Shown one piece after another: positions 32,969-45,469 of a stretch of 64,000 nt of DNA. The notes under the pieces were generated by a model that saw only the letters and a program-made list of their open reading frames with translations, made no database searches and was not told where the DNA came from. Source of the DNA: Thereva unica. Taxonomy: Eukaryota; Arthropoda; Insecta; Diptera; Therevidae. The position numbers were made by a program, and so were the translations under genes. The first letter of the stretch is position 1; every line of letters begins with the position of its first letter. The DNA lies in the NCBI GenBank assembly GCA_949987705.1, contig OX465284.1, positions 67,751,470 through 67,815,469 of the forward strand. The letters are read 5' to 3'.

Positions 32969-34068
32969 CACTGACATATAGGAATGGACTGCTGATTGGC
33001 AATTTTCAATAGGCCTAACTTCAATGGTCTTAAGACGACTTAACATTCTTTTAATTCTATCGCTAATTCTCTTAATTCTAGCGCTAATTATCTGTCAAAT
33101 TTTAACGAATCCTAAACTTTTCTATAAAGTTTAAGACTCATTAAGTTTTGTAAGAAAATTATTCAGTCTTCAGAGAATTTGACGAAGAATCTTGGCACCA
33201 TTTTTCTCCAGAAATAGAAAACCTTCGAATTTAGGAGAAAATCTAATATGCCTGTTATAATTAATAGAATAATATATTCTGAATGATACATATTCCGCAA
33301 AAGTGGAAGATTGCCCCTCGAGCCGAAGCTACGACTACGGAAATGCTATTCAAAACGTGTTGCAGACTATAATTTTTCTTTGCCTCTAACAATATAGTTT
33401 TTACTGATATTTTGTAAAGAAAAATGTTCCTAATGTAAAGCTAATGTCAAAAATATAACGTATAAGGCACAGCAAGATATTTTATCACGAAATAACATAT
33501 TAGTAGAGAGTGTCCATGACACCTCAAAATTTATTTAGAAAAAATGATATAATTTCACTATAATTTACTAATTGAATAAGTTTATTTAAAACAAAAATAG
33601 TCTAGCGGAACATCATAAATTGTTGATTATTGAAACAATCCTTTTTTTCTTTCCACATTCTTGGATTACGAGTAACAGATGTCGCCACTAGTAGTCCTTC
33701 CATAACAATGAAAAATGATGAATGAATATTCCACACGGGTGTGGAATGTTCTTAATTCCGTATCTAAAAGCAACATCAGAATGCTGTGTTCTAACAGAGG
33801 CGTAATTTCAATCAATATTTTTTATTTACTAGCAGTTTTTTCATTAAATAAATGTATTTATTTCAAAAATGTGAGAATTATTTCCCCGCAAGGAAAAAGA
33901 ACAAAAACTTTATACCTGTCTATTTTTTTCTAATTATGTTAACATTATTTGCCTGTCTATTTTTTTATAAACTATGTTCATAGAAATTTAACGTGGAACA
34001 ATAGTTTTTTGGTTCCATTTTTTGTATTGGATTTTGCTTATTAGGCAGTCCATTTCAATAGGTCAGTG
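32969..34068. mobile_element. 1.1-kb TIR element related to the 501-bp element
   Basis: The left end CACTGACATATAGGAATGGA and the right end (reverse complement starts CACTGACC) match the ends at 19318-19818. Flanking octamers GAGGACCT (32961-32968) and AAAGACCT (34069-34076) agree at 6 of 8 positions, an aged 8-bp duplication. The interior is AT-rich and differs from the short copy. No transposase frame was seen. Confidence 0.7.
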
Positions 34069-34659
34069 AAAGACCTTGTGCAAAAGATGAAGACGTGAAT
34101 TGGTGAAGCGGCGGCGGTTAGGGCAGGCCTTTACCGCATGGTAATTGAGTGCAGTGATTTGGATGAGATTAGCATCATAACCTTGTGAAGCACTGCCGGA
34201 GAGGGGGCTGACGGTAGTGCAGGAGCAGAACGTCATTGGAATTAGGAAGGCTTAAGGTGTAGAGTTGAGACAGACTTACACGAGCCCGTACATTTGTGCC
34301 TTACACGATAGTAAATTGTTCTGAGGCCAAACTTAAGATGAGTCGAGGTGGGGTTGTAAAATATATACTATATAGATCGTGGAGGTATAGATGTTTTACT
34401 CTGTTACTCTAACTTTAGCTCCGCCGTCGTCTGGTTCCAAGTCCAAGGTGTGAAAGGAGGAGGTGGTCGACCTGCCGAATTGCCCAAAATTGGGAAACCG
34501 AAGAAACTAGGCAAGAAACCGCATGGATATACAAACAAACTATTTACGAAATAATGCTACTGCATAGGAGCAGCCGATGCGCCGGCGTTGGGGACCAGGG
34601 ATGCTGGTGAGAAGTGGGTTACTCGCCGAACATCCAAATTAGTCACACCGATAACCGAT
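34069..34659. other. Unassigned stretch before an RTE-like LINE
   Basis: Moderately G-rich. It could include the 5' part of the LINE that follows, but no motif was identified. Confidence 0.35.
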
Positions 34660-35895
34660 TATGGAAATTCAATTCGCGGCGTGGAATGTACGAATAGGAC
34701 ATCACGTCGGTTAAAAGGAAATCATAGCAATGGAATTATCGAAATGTAAAATATCAGTTGCTGCGCTATCGCGATGACGCTTTACTATTCCGGTGGTGAG
34801 AATCGAGAGGTCGGCGTCGGGTTTATGGCCGATCAACGGGCTGCTAGAAGCGTTATCGCATTTCAAACGATATCTGAGCGTTTGGCGGTTATAACCATCG
34901 GTGGAACAATCAAGACCCATATTGCATTCGTTTATGCGCCAACCGAGACCAACACGGACACGAACAAGGACGAATTTTACGATCAGCTTCAACAGGCACT
35001 TGGTACGATACAAGAGACCGCCGATTATCGAACAGCCGACGAATCAGTTTTTCGATACCGAACCGACAATTATCGAGGTGAAGACGGCAATAAATCGCTA
35101 AAAATGGAAAAGCGCCAGGAATAGATCAAGTAATCGCTGAAATTATCAAAGCTGCAGGTGCTGTCTTATCACAACAGCTTCACGTCCTCATAACACATAT
35201 ATGGCATTCGGATCGTGTCCTGTCAGCGTGAAAGAAAGCGATCGTTGTGCCAATTTTGAAGAAAGGCGACAGTCGGGAATGCAAGAATTATCGCGGTATT
35301 AACCTCCTATCAATATTTGGCAAAGTATTTATGAAAATCACACAATCGAGGCTACAGAAACAACGAGAGGAAACGAGCCGGAAAGAACAAACTGGATTTA
35401 GACCACATCGAGAATGCATATCAAATATTCGCTCTCCGTCATCTAATTAATTCGCTGCGGCATACAAATTGTCGTCGTCTTCATCGATCCGCTTTCGATT
35501 GCATCGATTGGAACAGATTGTGGAGAGCCTTGGAAACCGAACACGTGCCTTTAAAAATCATTCCACTACTCCGAGCGTCGTACGAGGGCTGAACCAGCAG
35601 CGTTCGTATTCGAAGCCGCTTAGCCGAAGCGTTCCCGATTCAAACAGGATTATACGTGAAGCGTTCAAAGGATGACGCGGAGTTAGATACAACAAGAGCA
35701 AATTCGTAACCGGTTTGATGTTCGCCGACACGATAGCGCCATCTTTGACGACACGGATGCCGAAACAATGGACATCTTATTCGGCATTTGCCGCATCGCC
35801 CGGTTATACGGGTTAAAAATCAATGCGGAAAAGACCAATGTGATCACAACGGACGGATCGAGGGCCAGTTTTCACCTCGATGGAACCCAAATGAC
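34660..35895 (+). pseudogene. RTE-like LINE, copy 1 (endonuclease plus reverse transcriptase pieces)
   Basis: Plus-strand blocks appear in LINE order. Endonuclease pieces come first (FAAWNVRIGHH near 34675; TLYYSGGENREVGVGFMADQ and VYAPTETN at 34774-35000). Reverse transcriptase follows, with IVVPILKKGDSRECKNYRGI and TGFRPHRECI at 35230-35420. A decayed FAD(D) box lies near 35720, and LKINAEKTNVITTDGS near 35815. The middle of the protein between endonuclease and reverse transcriptase is mostly deleted, frames change several times, and the second catalytic Asp of the ADD box is lost. A second copy of the same family lies at 45940-47230. Confidence 0.75.
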
Positions 35896-37893
35896 ACTAT
35901 TTGCTACAACTTTTAATGAAATCAAATGTCATAGAGACATCCTCTAGCAATGGGTCAACAACCTTATCCCAATGACCTAACATAAGGAGACGAAAGTAAT
36001 TATAAATTATGCAAGGGTTGTTGAGATGATAGCCAAACATTTTGGACAAGAATTGGGTAATTGGCCACTTGCAGTAGGTCTCACAAAAGATATAGTTGTC
36101 TGCTTTAAACAGGAAGACGAAGCAGGAAATCTTATTTTTTTGCTGTAGAATCTGGCAACAATTAGGACTGAAAAGTGGCAACTTTTAGTGACTTTTGCTA
36201 AATAAAAATACTTCTAAACTAGAAATTTGCCCAAAATCTAATCGACGCAGAACGGAAAGATCGTCCTATTACCCAATTATATAAAGGAACATAAGGATCC
36301 TGGATATAATTTACAGAATTGCGAAAATAATAATCCTTTGGCCCAGTTTGGCCGGCGAAGGAAGAGTGCCAAATCCGAAATTGGTCTAATTTCCCACGTC
36401 CGCGACCGTCAAAATTGGTGGCCTCTGCCAATTTTATTTCCGCACTTTGATAAAACTACAAGACATTTATCGAAATTATACCTCTGCTGACGGATGGATC
36501 ATTTTTTAAAATTACAGTTAATTAAGGTAAACGGAGGCACAGGTATGCCCGAACCCACCACGAAAATTGCTGTAATTTTCTTTTCTAAAGGGAGAAATAT
36601 GCCAACATGAAGCCTCGAAATAGATGTCGGCGGCAGCATGACCTGTGTCGGTGTTGCCATCCGCAGACTGAGGATTTGCGCCAGGATAAGGGGTCGCCTC
36701 AGTGCACGCGTTCGCTTGCCAGGTTGTATCTCCACAAGAGCTGTCCACGTACATAAAGAGGGTGACATTTGCACATTCGCAGCGTATTAACCAGAACAAA
36801 TCCCTGAGACACAACTGGAAATGCCTGGCATCCCGTCGGCATGGGCGGCGTTAACACATGTCACCGGATAAACTACAAGACCCCCTGGCGCTACACACAA
36901 GGCCTAGCGAGCCGCCAAATAACAGAATTATATGAATGGGGAAACCGCCTCGAATTATCTTTTTACCTTTTAATTTTATGCACGTTGCCATTTGAGGCCT
37001 CTTCTCGGGAAATGCGCGGAGCCGTCGCTGCTCTGGCGAGCTGACAGCGGAGCTACATAAAATCAGGTGAAGATTTGTGTGATATAAAAAATGGATAATC
37101 CATAAATACTCGAGTCCTTAACTGTTGGTATTTTCGAAGCTAAAATATTGGTGATCTTTTGCCCGCGAACATGGAATTTTTTTCTTCTTTGTTGCGGCTA
37201 CGGCGTTCCTGAGTGTGATCGCGGCGCAGTCCATAGATTCGAATTAATTAGGAATAATGCCGTGCAGTTTCGTGCTATGGTGACATATGCATATTGCAGC
37301 TAATTTTGCATTCATAAACCGTGCTTTAATTATAATTTAGCTATTTGGATGTTGTCTATGATTGGAGTCTCTGGTAGTGAAGCTCGGAAAAAGGAAGATT
37401 ATACAGCCGCAGTAGCCGTACTGTTGCGTTCAAAATTAGAACTCTGATAAATACACAAATTAGTGAAAGGAAATATGCATTCGAAAAACTAGTGGATATT
37501 TTGCGGAAGCTTCTTTAATACCACACAGCAAATTTTTGAATTTTATACCCTGGTTTTACCGCCCGAACTGCACAAGTTCGAGCAAATTGAACTTTAAAAT
37601 TACCTCAGTTCGCTTACCATTTCCACATACTCAACTGAGGGTGAAACAGACCTTAGTTCGCCCAGCTGTCGAACTGAAGTAAAACTTTCTCGCTCAAAAG
37701 AGAGTCATCTGGAATAATAGAATGCAATTCCAGTGAGCTTTTGCCATTCTAACTTCTGGTGGAAAAGTAACAACCATTTCAAGCCCGAACTGAACATGAA
37801 CTAGGCTATAGCAGGAGAAGCCTCTTATGTGGATTGAACTGAACATTATTTGACTGAGGTAGGTGAAGCCGGGGGCATTAGTTGGCACTCTTA
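35896..37893. other. Unassigned stretch with GC-richer island and GAACT motifs
   Basis: At 36500-37060 the GC content is higher and frames are open in several phases on the minus strand (91 and 98 codons, overlapping), so no choice can be made. At 37555-37850 the motif GAACT/AGTTC recurs about eight times. No gene is supported. Confidence 0.35.
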
Positions 37894-38377
37894 TGCCTAA
37901 TCTCCAATGGCAAAACCAACCACGAACCAACCAACCAAAGTGCTGCTTCCTATTCCCTCTCATTGTAAATTGAATTATCTGTCTCGCTCGTGTTTTGGTC
38001 GACATGGCTTAACTTTCCGTATGTGTTAGTTAAACGATTTGAGTTGCCAGATGAAATTCAGCAACAATTTAGTACAAAAAATTTCAAAAATCAAGTCAAA
38101 AATGACAAATGACAAATAAATATGACAAATAAAATCGTGAAAATGTCAATTAATTGGAACTGACATTTCACATAAATGACGTTAATTGTATTTGCAATAT
38201 CCCGCCAAAAAATTTGTCAACAGAAAAGTCTAATCTAGTAATAATAATAACAAAACAGGCATTTCTGACAATTCACACCTACAGTGATAGAAATGTGTGT
38301 GAACACATTTTATAAGCTAATTCAGCCAACTGGTACGTGGTTGGTTCGTGGTTGGTTTTCTCATTGGAGATTAGGCA
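37894..38377. mobile_element. 484-bp MITE, TTA-flanked, copy A
   Basis: The tip TGCCTAATCTCCAATGG and the following AAAACCAACCACGAACCAAC recur inverted at the right end. TTA flanks both sides (37891-37893 and 38378-38380), fitting a 3-bp PIF/Harbinger-type duplication. It shares its sequence with 39635-41122, but keeps about 150 bp that copy B lacks. It is non-coding. Confidence 0.9.
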
Positions 38378-38388
38378 TTAGTGTATAC

Positions 38389-39072
38389 TTCTTCTTTTCT
38401 TCTTTAACGGCTCTACAACCGGGATCCGGTCCTGGCCTCTCGCAACTGTTCTCTCCACCGGTCCCGATTCTGAGCCGATGTCATCCAGTTTGGCATCGCT
38501 AAACTCTAAGCGTCCTGGTCCACGCCATCCTTCCAGCGAAGGTTGGGCCTCCCTCGCTGTCGCACCCCATAGGTCTTACCGCAGAGAACTTTCTGAGCAG
38601 GCTCATCTTCACTCATACGAGCTAGATGCCCTGCCCACCGGAGCCTACCGAGCTTTATTTTCTTCACAACATCTATGTCGCGAGAGCGCTCGTAGATCTC
38701 GTCATTGTAGAGTCTCCGGAATCGTCCTTCCTCACATACGGGGCCAACAATCCTCCGAAGTATTTTCCTCTCAAACACGCCCAAGAGGTTTGAGTGCTTT
38801 TTGCTAAGCACCCACGTTTCGGATGCATATGTGAGAACGGGTAAGACCATCGTCTTATATAGTAAAAGTTTAGACGTTATGGTTAGATATTTGGATTTGA
38901 AGAGCCTTGACAGACTATAGTAGGCTTTGTTGGCTTTTAGCAGTCGTGCGCGTATTTCTGGTTCCATGCTATTGTCGGCTGCTACTATTGACCCAAGGTA
39001 GGTAAATGATTTTACCACGTCAAACTCGTGTTCCGCTACCTTGATTGTGGGACCAATGTTAGGTGTTCTTCC
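38389..39072 (-). mobile_element. 5'-truncated LINE insertion with 12-bp target duplication
   Basis: ATTAGTGTATAC is repeated exactly at 38377-38388 and 39073-39084. The minus-strand frame 38506-39018 encodes the C-terminus of an RTE-like reverse transcriptase: FTYLGSIVAADNSMEPEIRA, VLPVLTYASETWVL, VFERKILRRIVGP, LRWAGHLARM and GRPNLRW. It is 170 residues long without a stop. The 3' tail is rich in GAA/AAG next to 38389. The copy starts within the reverse transcriptase, so it was dead on arrival. It landed exactly at the edge of MITE copy A. A short piece of the same family lies at 44252-44391. Confidence 0.92.
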
Positions 39073-39084
39073 ATTAGTGTATAC

Positions 39085-39634
39085 ACGGCTCTAATAACTC
39101 ATCTTGTATGGTTAACTGGTTAATCGGGGTATCAAAGTTCCACTAAGGTTGGGTCCTTACATAGCGAACGTGACACCTCCTCCGCCTGGTAGTATGTCAC
39201 TGCTGGCGTCACAGCCTTTGTAAGCTGGTTAGAGGCATACACTATTTTCAGGGGGCGTAAGGCTCCAACGAGAATATCTTCCGCTAACCCCGACGGATGC
39301 CTCTGAACTAATACAACATCAAGAGCTCAAACTCGAGGTCATTTTGTATATTTGTACACCTTACTCTTACCACCAAAAAAACCACTAGCTACTAAATAAG
39401 ATTTTTTCCACTAAAAGCAAGTCTAAACCCCTAGTTATAGTCGTAAAAGCACTAAGATAGCAACGCTGATAGTGATGAGCGAAACTGCTCTTGCAAATTT
39501 AGCAAAACTAGAGCTCGCATCCCCTAAATTGCCAAGGCCAAACAAAAACTACAAAAAGTCCAGAAATTTGGGTAATTGAGTTTTCTTACTGGACATTAAT
39601 TTTTAAAAACGAAAATGTTTTTTTTGGCGAGTTA
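39085..39634. other. Unassigned stretch between elements
   Basis: Nothing coding was recognised. Confidence 0.4.
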
Positions 39635-39835
39635 TGCCTAATCTCCAATGGCAAAACCAACAACGAACCAACCAACCAAAATGCTGCTTCCTATTCCTTC
39701 CCATGGGGAACTTTCCGTATGTGTTAGTTAAACCATTTGAGTTGCCACATGAAAATCAAGGCATAAATGACGTTACTTGTAATTACAATATCCCGCCAAA
39801 AAATTTGTCAACAGAAAAGTCTAATCTAGTAATAA

Positions 39836-40986
39836 GACGCTGTTTACACTGGACGTAAGAAGGAACGTTCGTCACGAGCTTGACGGTGAAGGAGGAAGTG
39901 GGGGTGATGAAGGAAAATGACGAACGAAAATTAAAATTCTTGTTCGTCATGGAACGTGGAACAATTTTTGATTGGTTATTGCAACCCACGTGATATATTC
40001 ATTTTCAACTGTGTCCCATTTTTCCTAAGATGTGACAACGAGCGAAGTAGGCGTTAAGACAAAGTCGCTATTCAAAATTAAAAAAAAAGAGAATTAAATA
40101 AACTGTTATTTACACTTTAGGACCCTTTAGTTTAGTTCGCTACAGAACATCGTTTATTAATTTAGATATTATAAAAGTAGTGTTTATTATAAAATGGCAA
40201 ATTGGAGGATGATACTATATTTTTCATAGAATTGTTTCAGCAGTTCCCATTGCTATATAACATAAAGGATCCCAACTACAAAAATAGAACAATACGGGAA
40301 AAATGCTTTCAAGAGATAATATTAAAATTTCAAGAGAAAAAGCAGGGAATAACAGTCTTACAGCTTTGAGTACATTGAGAAGGAAAATATGCACCCGTCA
40401 GCGGCCAGTACTCCTGTAACTCTCTCCAGTGGCTAAAAATCTGAGGGTGGCAGATAATTTTTCTTCAGGTGATATTGCATCTCTTAGACGTGTATCTAAT
40501 TTCGTTGCGTCAGCTTTAATAAGTCCTAAAATCTCCTCATAGCATTCCTCATTCATTCGGATGTACCTTCTGAAACTATTCTCGTCTTCTAAACGAAGCT
40601 CTTGATGCAAAAAATTAAAAGATCCCCTGGTTGGCCGCCTTAATCGCCAGGACTTCACCCATTCACGCTTTCTCCTTTTTTCACATTTTTGTAACCCCAC
40701 ATACAATAAACCCGCACAACCTAAATATATTATAGAGGCAGCAACAAGAAATTCGTCCTCCATTATTTCACAGAACTCAGAACCTTCAGAAACTGTTTTA
40801 TTCACTCAAATTATTTCACAGAAAATTATAACGACGATTTACTCAAATGACATTCAAAACAAATTTCTCCATTTCCAATCGTTTCAGTTAAAATGAGTTT
40901 TGTTTCGTCAAATTTTTTAATGTGAACATGAAGGCGGAAAAAGGAGCGCAAGCACGTACGTGGGAAGGAACAGTGTAAACATCGTC
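39836..40986. mobile_element. PIF/Harbinger element nested in MITE copy B
   Basis: The ends are inverted: GACGCTGTTTACACTG on the left and GACGATGTTTACACTG (reverse complement) on the right. TAA is duplicated on both sides (39833-39835 and 40987-40989), the family's usual 3-bp target. Comparison with copy A shows the uninterrupted site. The body is 1151 bp and contains a truncated transposase gene on the minus strand. Confidence 0.92.
40398..40805 (-). pseudogene. PIF/Harbinger (HARBI1-like) transposase, N-terminal part
   Basis: The 135-residue frame reads KRREWVKSWRLRRPTRGSFN, then LRLEDENSFRRYIRMNEECY, and RDAISPEEKLSATLRFLATG ending YRS. This is the N-terminal region before the DDE domain of HARBI1-like transposases, which cut and join DNA at TWA targets. 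The frame ends right after YRS. The whole DDE catalytic domain is missing, so the element is non-autonomous by internal deletion. Confidence 0.88.
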
Positions 40987-41125
40987 TAATAATGACAAAA
41001 CACACATTTCTGACATTTCACATCTACAGTGATAGACATGTGTGTGAACACATTTTGTCAGCTAATTCAGCCTACTGGTAGGTGATTGGTTCGTGGTTGG
41101 TTTTCCCATTGGAGATTAGGCATTA

Positions 41126-44095
41126 AAATCCAAACGTCGCACACTGTATTGTAATCCAAATCTAGCAGAATTTAATTAAGATTTCTAGTATATGACTTAT
41201 TCTGAATTGTAATTCCTTAGAATCCAATCCAATCCGGCCAGTCAAACGCGCAACTCGATGAATGCTGCGACGCAATCCCTAGAAAGGCAACTATGTTAAA
41301 ATTCATCTTCCTACAACAAAATGGTGCTGAAGGAAACGCTCTGTAACAAATTTTGGTTGAACTTAAATCAATTTCGGGTACTGTATCTCCGGAAAGCTTT
41401 GGAATTTCTAAATGCAGTCATTCGATTCCCAGTTTATCAGCGGGGATAGTGTTACCCCTTACGGGTTGAAAGTAATTAATTTTTGGTGATAGTAGGTACC
41501 TATTCAACCAAATATCAAGCTAAATGGAGAAAAAAATTATATACTTTTTATTTTATATCGCGGTTCATTCGATGCTCTCATTGGACTTTGGCCTTTAGAT
41601 TTAATTTTATACTTTCTGCAAGTACTTGTAATTTGGCGCTAAGTGCTAATATTTCCCACAGAAATTCTTACATTATTGCAGTGTTACAGCTGCTACTGAC
41701 TAAATAATTACAAAACCTTATGATTTTGTGCAATATGAATAATCTTTTCTTCAAAACTCATATTATCACAATTTTTATCCCAAAAATTACCACAAACAAA
41801 ACTAAAATAGAAAAACTTCTGTCAAATAACCATTGACAGGAAATTTCACTTGACATTGTCAATTTTGACAGATGAATTTGTCGTCGCCTGGCGCTGTATG
41901 CGTCGTATTGTGTCTCTACTTTTTTTGTCAAGATTGCAAGATGGCCGGGCCAGTGAATCTACAAGTTTGAGTGGAGTTTCCCACAATCCAGGATACGAAT
42001 GTCCATCTGTTGGAAAAGGCTCGCAATTACCACTCGGAAACGTGAAATTAAGTTTGTTAATTCAAATTTTATTTGCATTTCCACGTGTTATATAAACTTT
42101 CCAGATAAACTTGAACAATTAAGATATCAACAGCACTTTTCGTTGCTTAGTCTAATTTTACTGCTATTCCACCACTCTACGTCGATATTTCGATGATGAT
42201 GACAGCTGGTGATGGTGAGTTGTTGTTCGACCATGCAAAATCTGCTTTTTACATTACCTTGTACGGCAATAAGTTTGCAAAGTGCCAGTTGTAATTAGTT
42301 CCACAACAGTGCAATTTTATATCCTGCTGATTGGCCTATGGCCGTGGAAATATAAACACAAGAAACAACTAGCCGTTTTCGTTTTGAGTTTTTATCGACT
42401 TCTATTTTCTACGTGTATGCAGAAACGTAAAACTCAAAATTTATAACAAAAGAAGTTAAATTATTTATTGCCCTCGCATTTGCCACGAACGTCTTCCACA
42501 AAGTCCGATGGAAAGTCCGGAGTTAACGTGGAAACTATAAACAAATTAGTCATACTGTGAAAAAGTATGAAAACTTAGGCACACCTGAAGGAATCTTTCT
42601 TAAGGTAGTTTTGCCCGAATGTTCGTTCCAACATAAAGGGTATGATGACTTGAATAGCCAAGTCATCTTCCTACTGTTGCTCCAACATCTTCTGGCTCAC
42701 TTCAAGTAGATACATTGTCTGATTTTGAATTATCGGCGGTATCGACGTCCTCTTGTTCCACCTTTGTTTATACAGAAAAACTGTAATTACCTAATACCCA
42801 GGAGGTGGTCCATCCCCGAGATCAATTCGTTCCGCCATATGCTGCTATATAAGATGAAACCGTCGAGTGCTTGTTGAAAAGAACGAATGAGCGGCTGTAC
42901 ACCGTGATACCGCGCGGGGAACGGATCGCATCGTATATATACATGCAGAAAACCCGAACGGGCTGCACTGGCAGGAAAGGTGGCGTCAACGTGGCCATTT
43001 GCTTAAGGTACATATGACGCAGCATAAAAATACTGTGAAAGTTGCCCAATAACGATAAATCTTTGACTATTCACCGTGCACACTCCCGTATAATGTGCGG
43101 CTATTTTGTAGGTAACAATTCCTAAATTGGTTTCATTGTCGGTGGAAATTAGCTTCAAGGCTTTTTTGGGTTACTCCGTGGTCTCTCTACCTCCTTTGAC
43201 TCCAGAAATTGAAATGATTTCATATAATTTATGGGGTATGACTCTTGCTTTTCGAAGTGAGTTTTTCACTGGCTCGAATGGGGAAAGTAGGGTGTTTCAA
43301 GGGCTGAACGCTGATCAGATACGGCCGGTAATAATCGAGATATTCCAAGTCATCGATTCGATCGAAAATAGTGCGTATAGAAACGAGTGAGGAGGAAGAT
43401 TTTATGTATTCACCTTAAGGAAGTTCGTTTAGCGTACAGTCCGCGACTTTTCATTCAGAGGTGATGTTTATTCCACCTCGAAACCGGTGTCACGTGTCAA
43501 TTTGGCAACGTTGCATTAATTTACAAATGGTTGTATTGTTGGAACAGCCCACAATAATGCTTCCAACATAGATAGCTACCGTTTTTATGGAGACTTTTGA
43601 CATTTATTAAAATTGTTAAAACTAAACAAATCATTTTGGTTTAATATTTTTACTTTTCCGTTTTATAATTTTTTTAATTTCACTACTTTTTGACAGTTCT
43701 CAGCGCAGCCCAAGTGTTTATACCATAGAAAAAGTTTTTATAGCATTTTTGAGCACTACTACATTTTAGTATTGTCACGCCAAAAAGTAGAACCACTACA
43801 GGCTATGTACTTTCAGGGTTCCATTGGCAGTGGCAACGATAAGCTGTGTAGTGATATGTAAGCTTAGGAATCACTCTTTGTAAAACAGTGCAGTGTGGAT
43901 TAGTAAGCGTAGTTCAAAGGCAGCAGGAAAATTTCTAGGTGCTGTTAAGGGGAACGAATTTTGAGAGCTGCTAATATGATCCTAAGGGAGCAGAATTGGA
44001 GCTTTATGAAATTATATTGGACGAAGAAAACAGACAATTATCTTAGTAACCATAAGGTGTGCCATTAGCATACTCAATAGATCGGTTCTTGTTCG
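41126..44095. other. Unassigned intronic stretch
   Basis: Close to 3 kb of AT-rich DNA in which no gene, repeat pair or RNA gene could be supported. Open frames of up to 87 codons lack recognisable motifs. Confidence 0.4.
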
Positions 44096-44190
44096 ATGAC
44101 GGAGGTCAAGCAGCATTGGACGTGGGGGCTTGGTAAAGCGGTACTCGCGTTTGGAAGGGCAAAAAGACAATTGCAAAAGGTGAACAAAAA
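44096..44190 (+). repeat. Interspersed repeat block, copy 2
   Basis: GGAGGTCAAGCAGCATTGGA matches the reverse complement of the blocks at 13736-13860 and 47674-47790. Confidence 0.6.
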
Positions 44191-44251
44191 TAAAAGCTGT
44201 TTTTCTACTGCTACTTTTCTTTTGCGGACATGCAATGTTAAAAAATATCAT

Positions 44252-44391
44252 CTCTACTCATACGAGCTAGATGTCCTGCCCACCGGAGCCTTATTTTCTT
44301 CACAGCATCTATGTCGCCATAGCGATCGTAGATCTCGTCATGGTAGAGTCTCCGGAATCGTCCTTCCTCACATAAGGGGCCAACAATCTAT
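44252..44391 (-). pseudogene. Fragment of the RTE-like LINE family of 38.4-39.1 kb
   Basis: About 140 bp match 38610-38752 in the same orientation, with a small deletion. It encodes part of the reverse transcriptase C-terminus on the minus strand. Confidence 0.85.
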
Positions 44392-44995
44392 TTATCTATT
44401 TTGTCGAAACCCAACGCCCTGAATGGCAGCCATTTTTGTGTTTTGGTCGATTTTTTTAAAGCGTAGAATAAAAAGGTAATGAACCAACGTTCGATTTCTG
44501 CAAATAGGGTATCTTTGTAAACGTAGAATCAGCTTTAACTTCATTAATGATCATTAAGATCATTTTTTCTGAACATTTCTTAAAAAATTCATGGACCACT
44601 CCAAGACCATTCAAAAATAAGTGTCACTCATTGATCCGTTTTTAGTGTTTTGAGATGGGGAGATGTAGGTTTTAGTGACAAAACGGATGTACATACTTTA
44701 TTTTTTAAGTAGGCAACTCTATTGTGATGATTTATGAACCATCTATTTTAGAAGTTTGAGAGAATTATTTGTGACGTCTTAGTTACAATTTTGACGAACG
44801 ATTCGTAACGATTTAAGAAGTCAGTTAACATCGCAGCATCTATAAGTTAGATTTTGAACGAACGGTCATGAAGACCTTATGCTTCGCAAAAAGACCTTAT
44901 GCTTGCGAAAAGAAAAGTCTCGAATGTTACGTAATATAGTAATATAGGGTCTACAGACTGTGGTGGATAGATCTAAAATTTGGATAAAGAAGGAA
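44392..44995. other. Unassigned stretch
   Basis: No supported feature. A short direct repeat, GACCTTATGCTT.CGAAAA, occurs twice near 44873-44910. Confidence 0.4.
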
Positions 44996-45150
44996 CTTAG
45001 GTTATAAATGCAGTGGCAGCGGCATTTAGAGTCACTTTTGATTTGAAAAGCGATGAAAGTGTACTAATTGATCAAAGTGACCTAAAGCCAAAAGTTGCAT
45101 TTAAGAAGTGAATTAAAAGGCGATACATAGGGGTTATTATTTGTGAAACA
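44996..45150 (+). repeat. Interspersed block shared with 27.9 kb
   Basis: This block corresponds to 27835-27975. It is followed at 45190-45240 by TTAATAAAGAAG, as in an LTR end or leader, but no paired copy was found. Confidence 0.55.
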
Positions 45151-45469
45151 TATTCAATTGCCAGTGATAATTAGTGAACATTAAGAATTGTGTCGTTGAA
45201 TTGTTAATAAAGAAGTTTTGTGTGAACATTGTCTCAATCGAGAATGAATGAGAATTTTGCGTCCGTCATGACAGGAGCGGAAGAGCAACGCAGAATACCG
45301 TCACCGCCGCGTATATGACTCTGAACCTCCTACTACAACCTTCAACGTCGTTAACTCTGAATGGGTGCTGGGTAACCGCTAGCACAAAGGAGGAGAACGA
45401 ATGAAGTAGGTGAGCTGAAGCACAGCCTTCAAATTCATTGTCATGATTAGGGCTGCACGGCAGTTGTTC

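Larger units (their letters stand above)
39635..41122. mobile_element. TTA-flanked MITE, copy B, with nested Harbinger element
   Basis: The left end (TGCCTAATCTCCAATGG) and the inverted right end are as in copy A, with TTA at 39632-39634 and 41123-41125. Without the nested element and one TAA the copy is about 334 bp. It matches 37894-38377 except for an internal stretch of about 150 bp found only in copy A. Confidence 0.9.

Noticed and set aside
36499..36814. Two overlapping minus-strand frames in a GC-richer island
   Set aside because: Two phases are open at once and neither shows a domain, so no coding claim is justified.
38478..38807. Plus-strand frame of 109 codons
   Set aside because: It is antisense to the LINE reverse transcriptase at 38506-39018.
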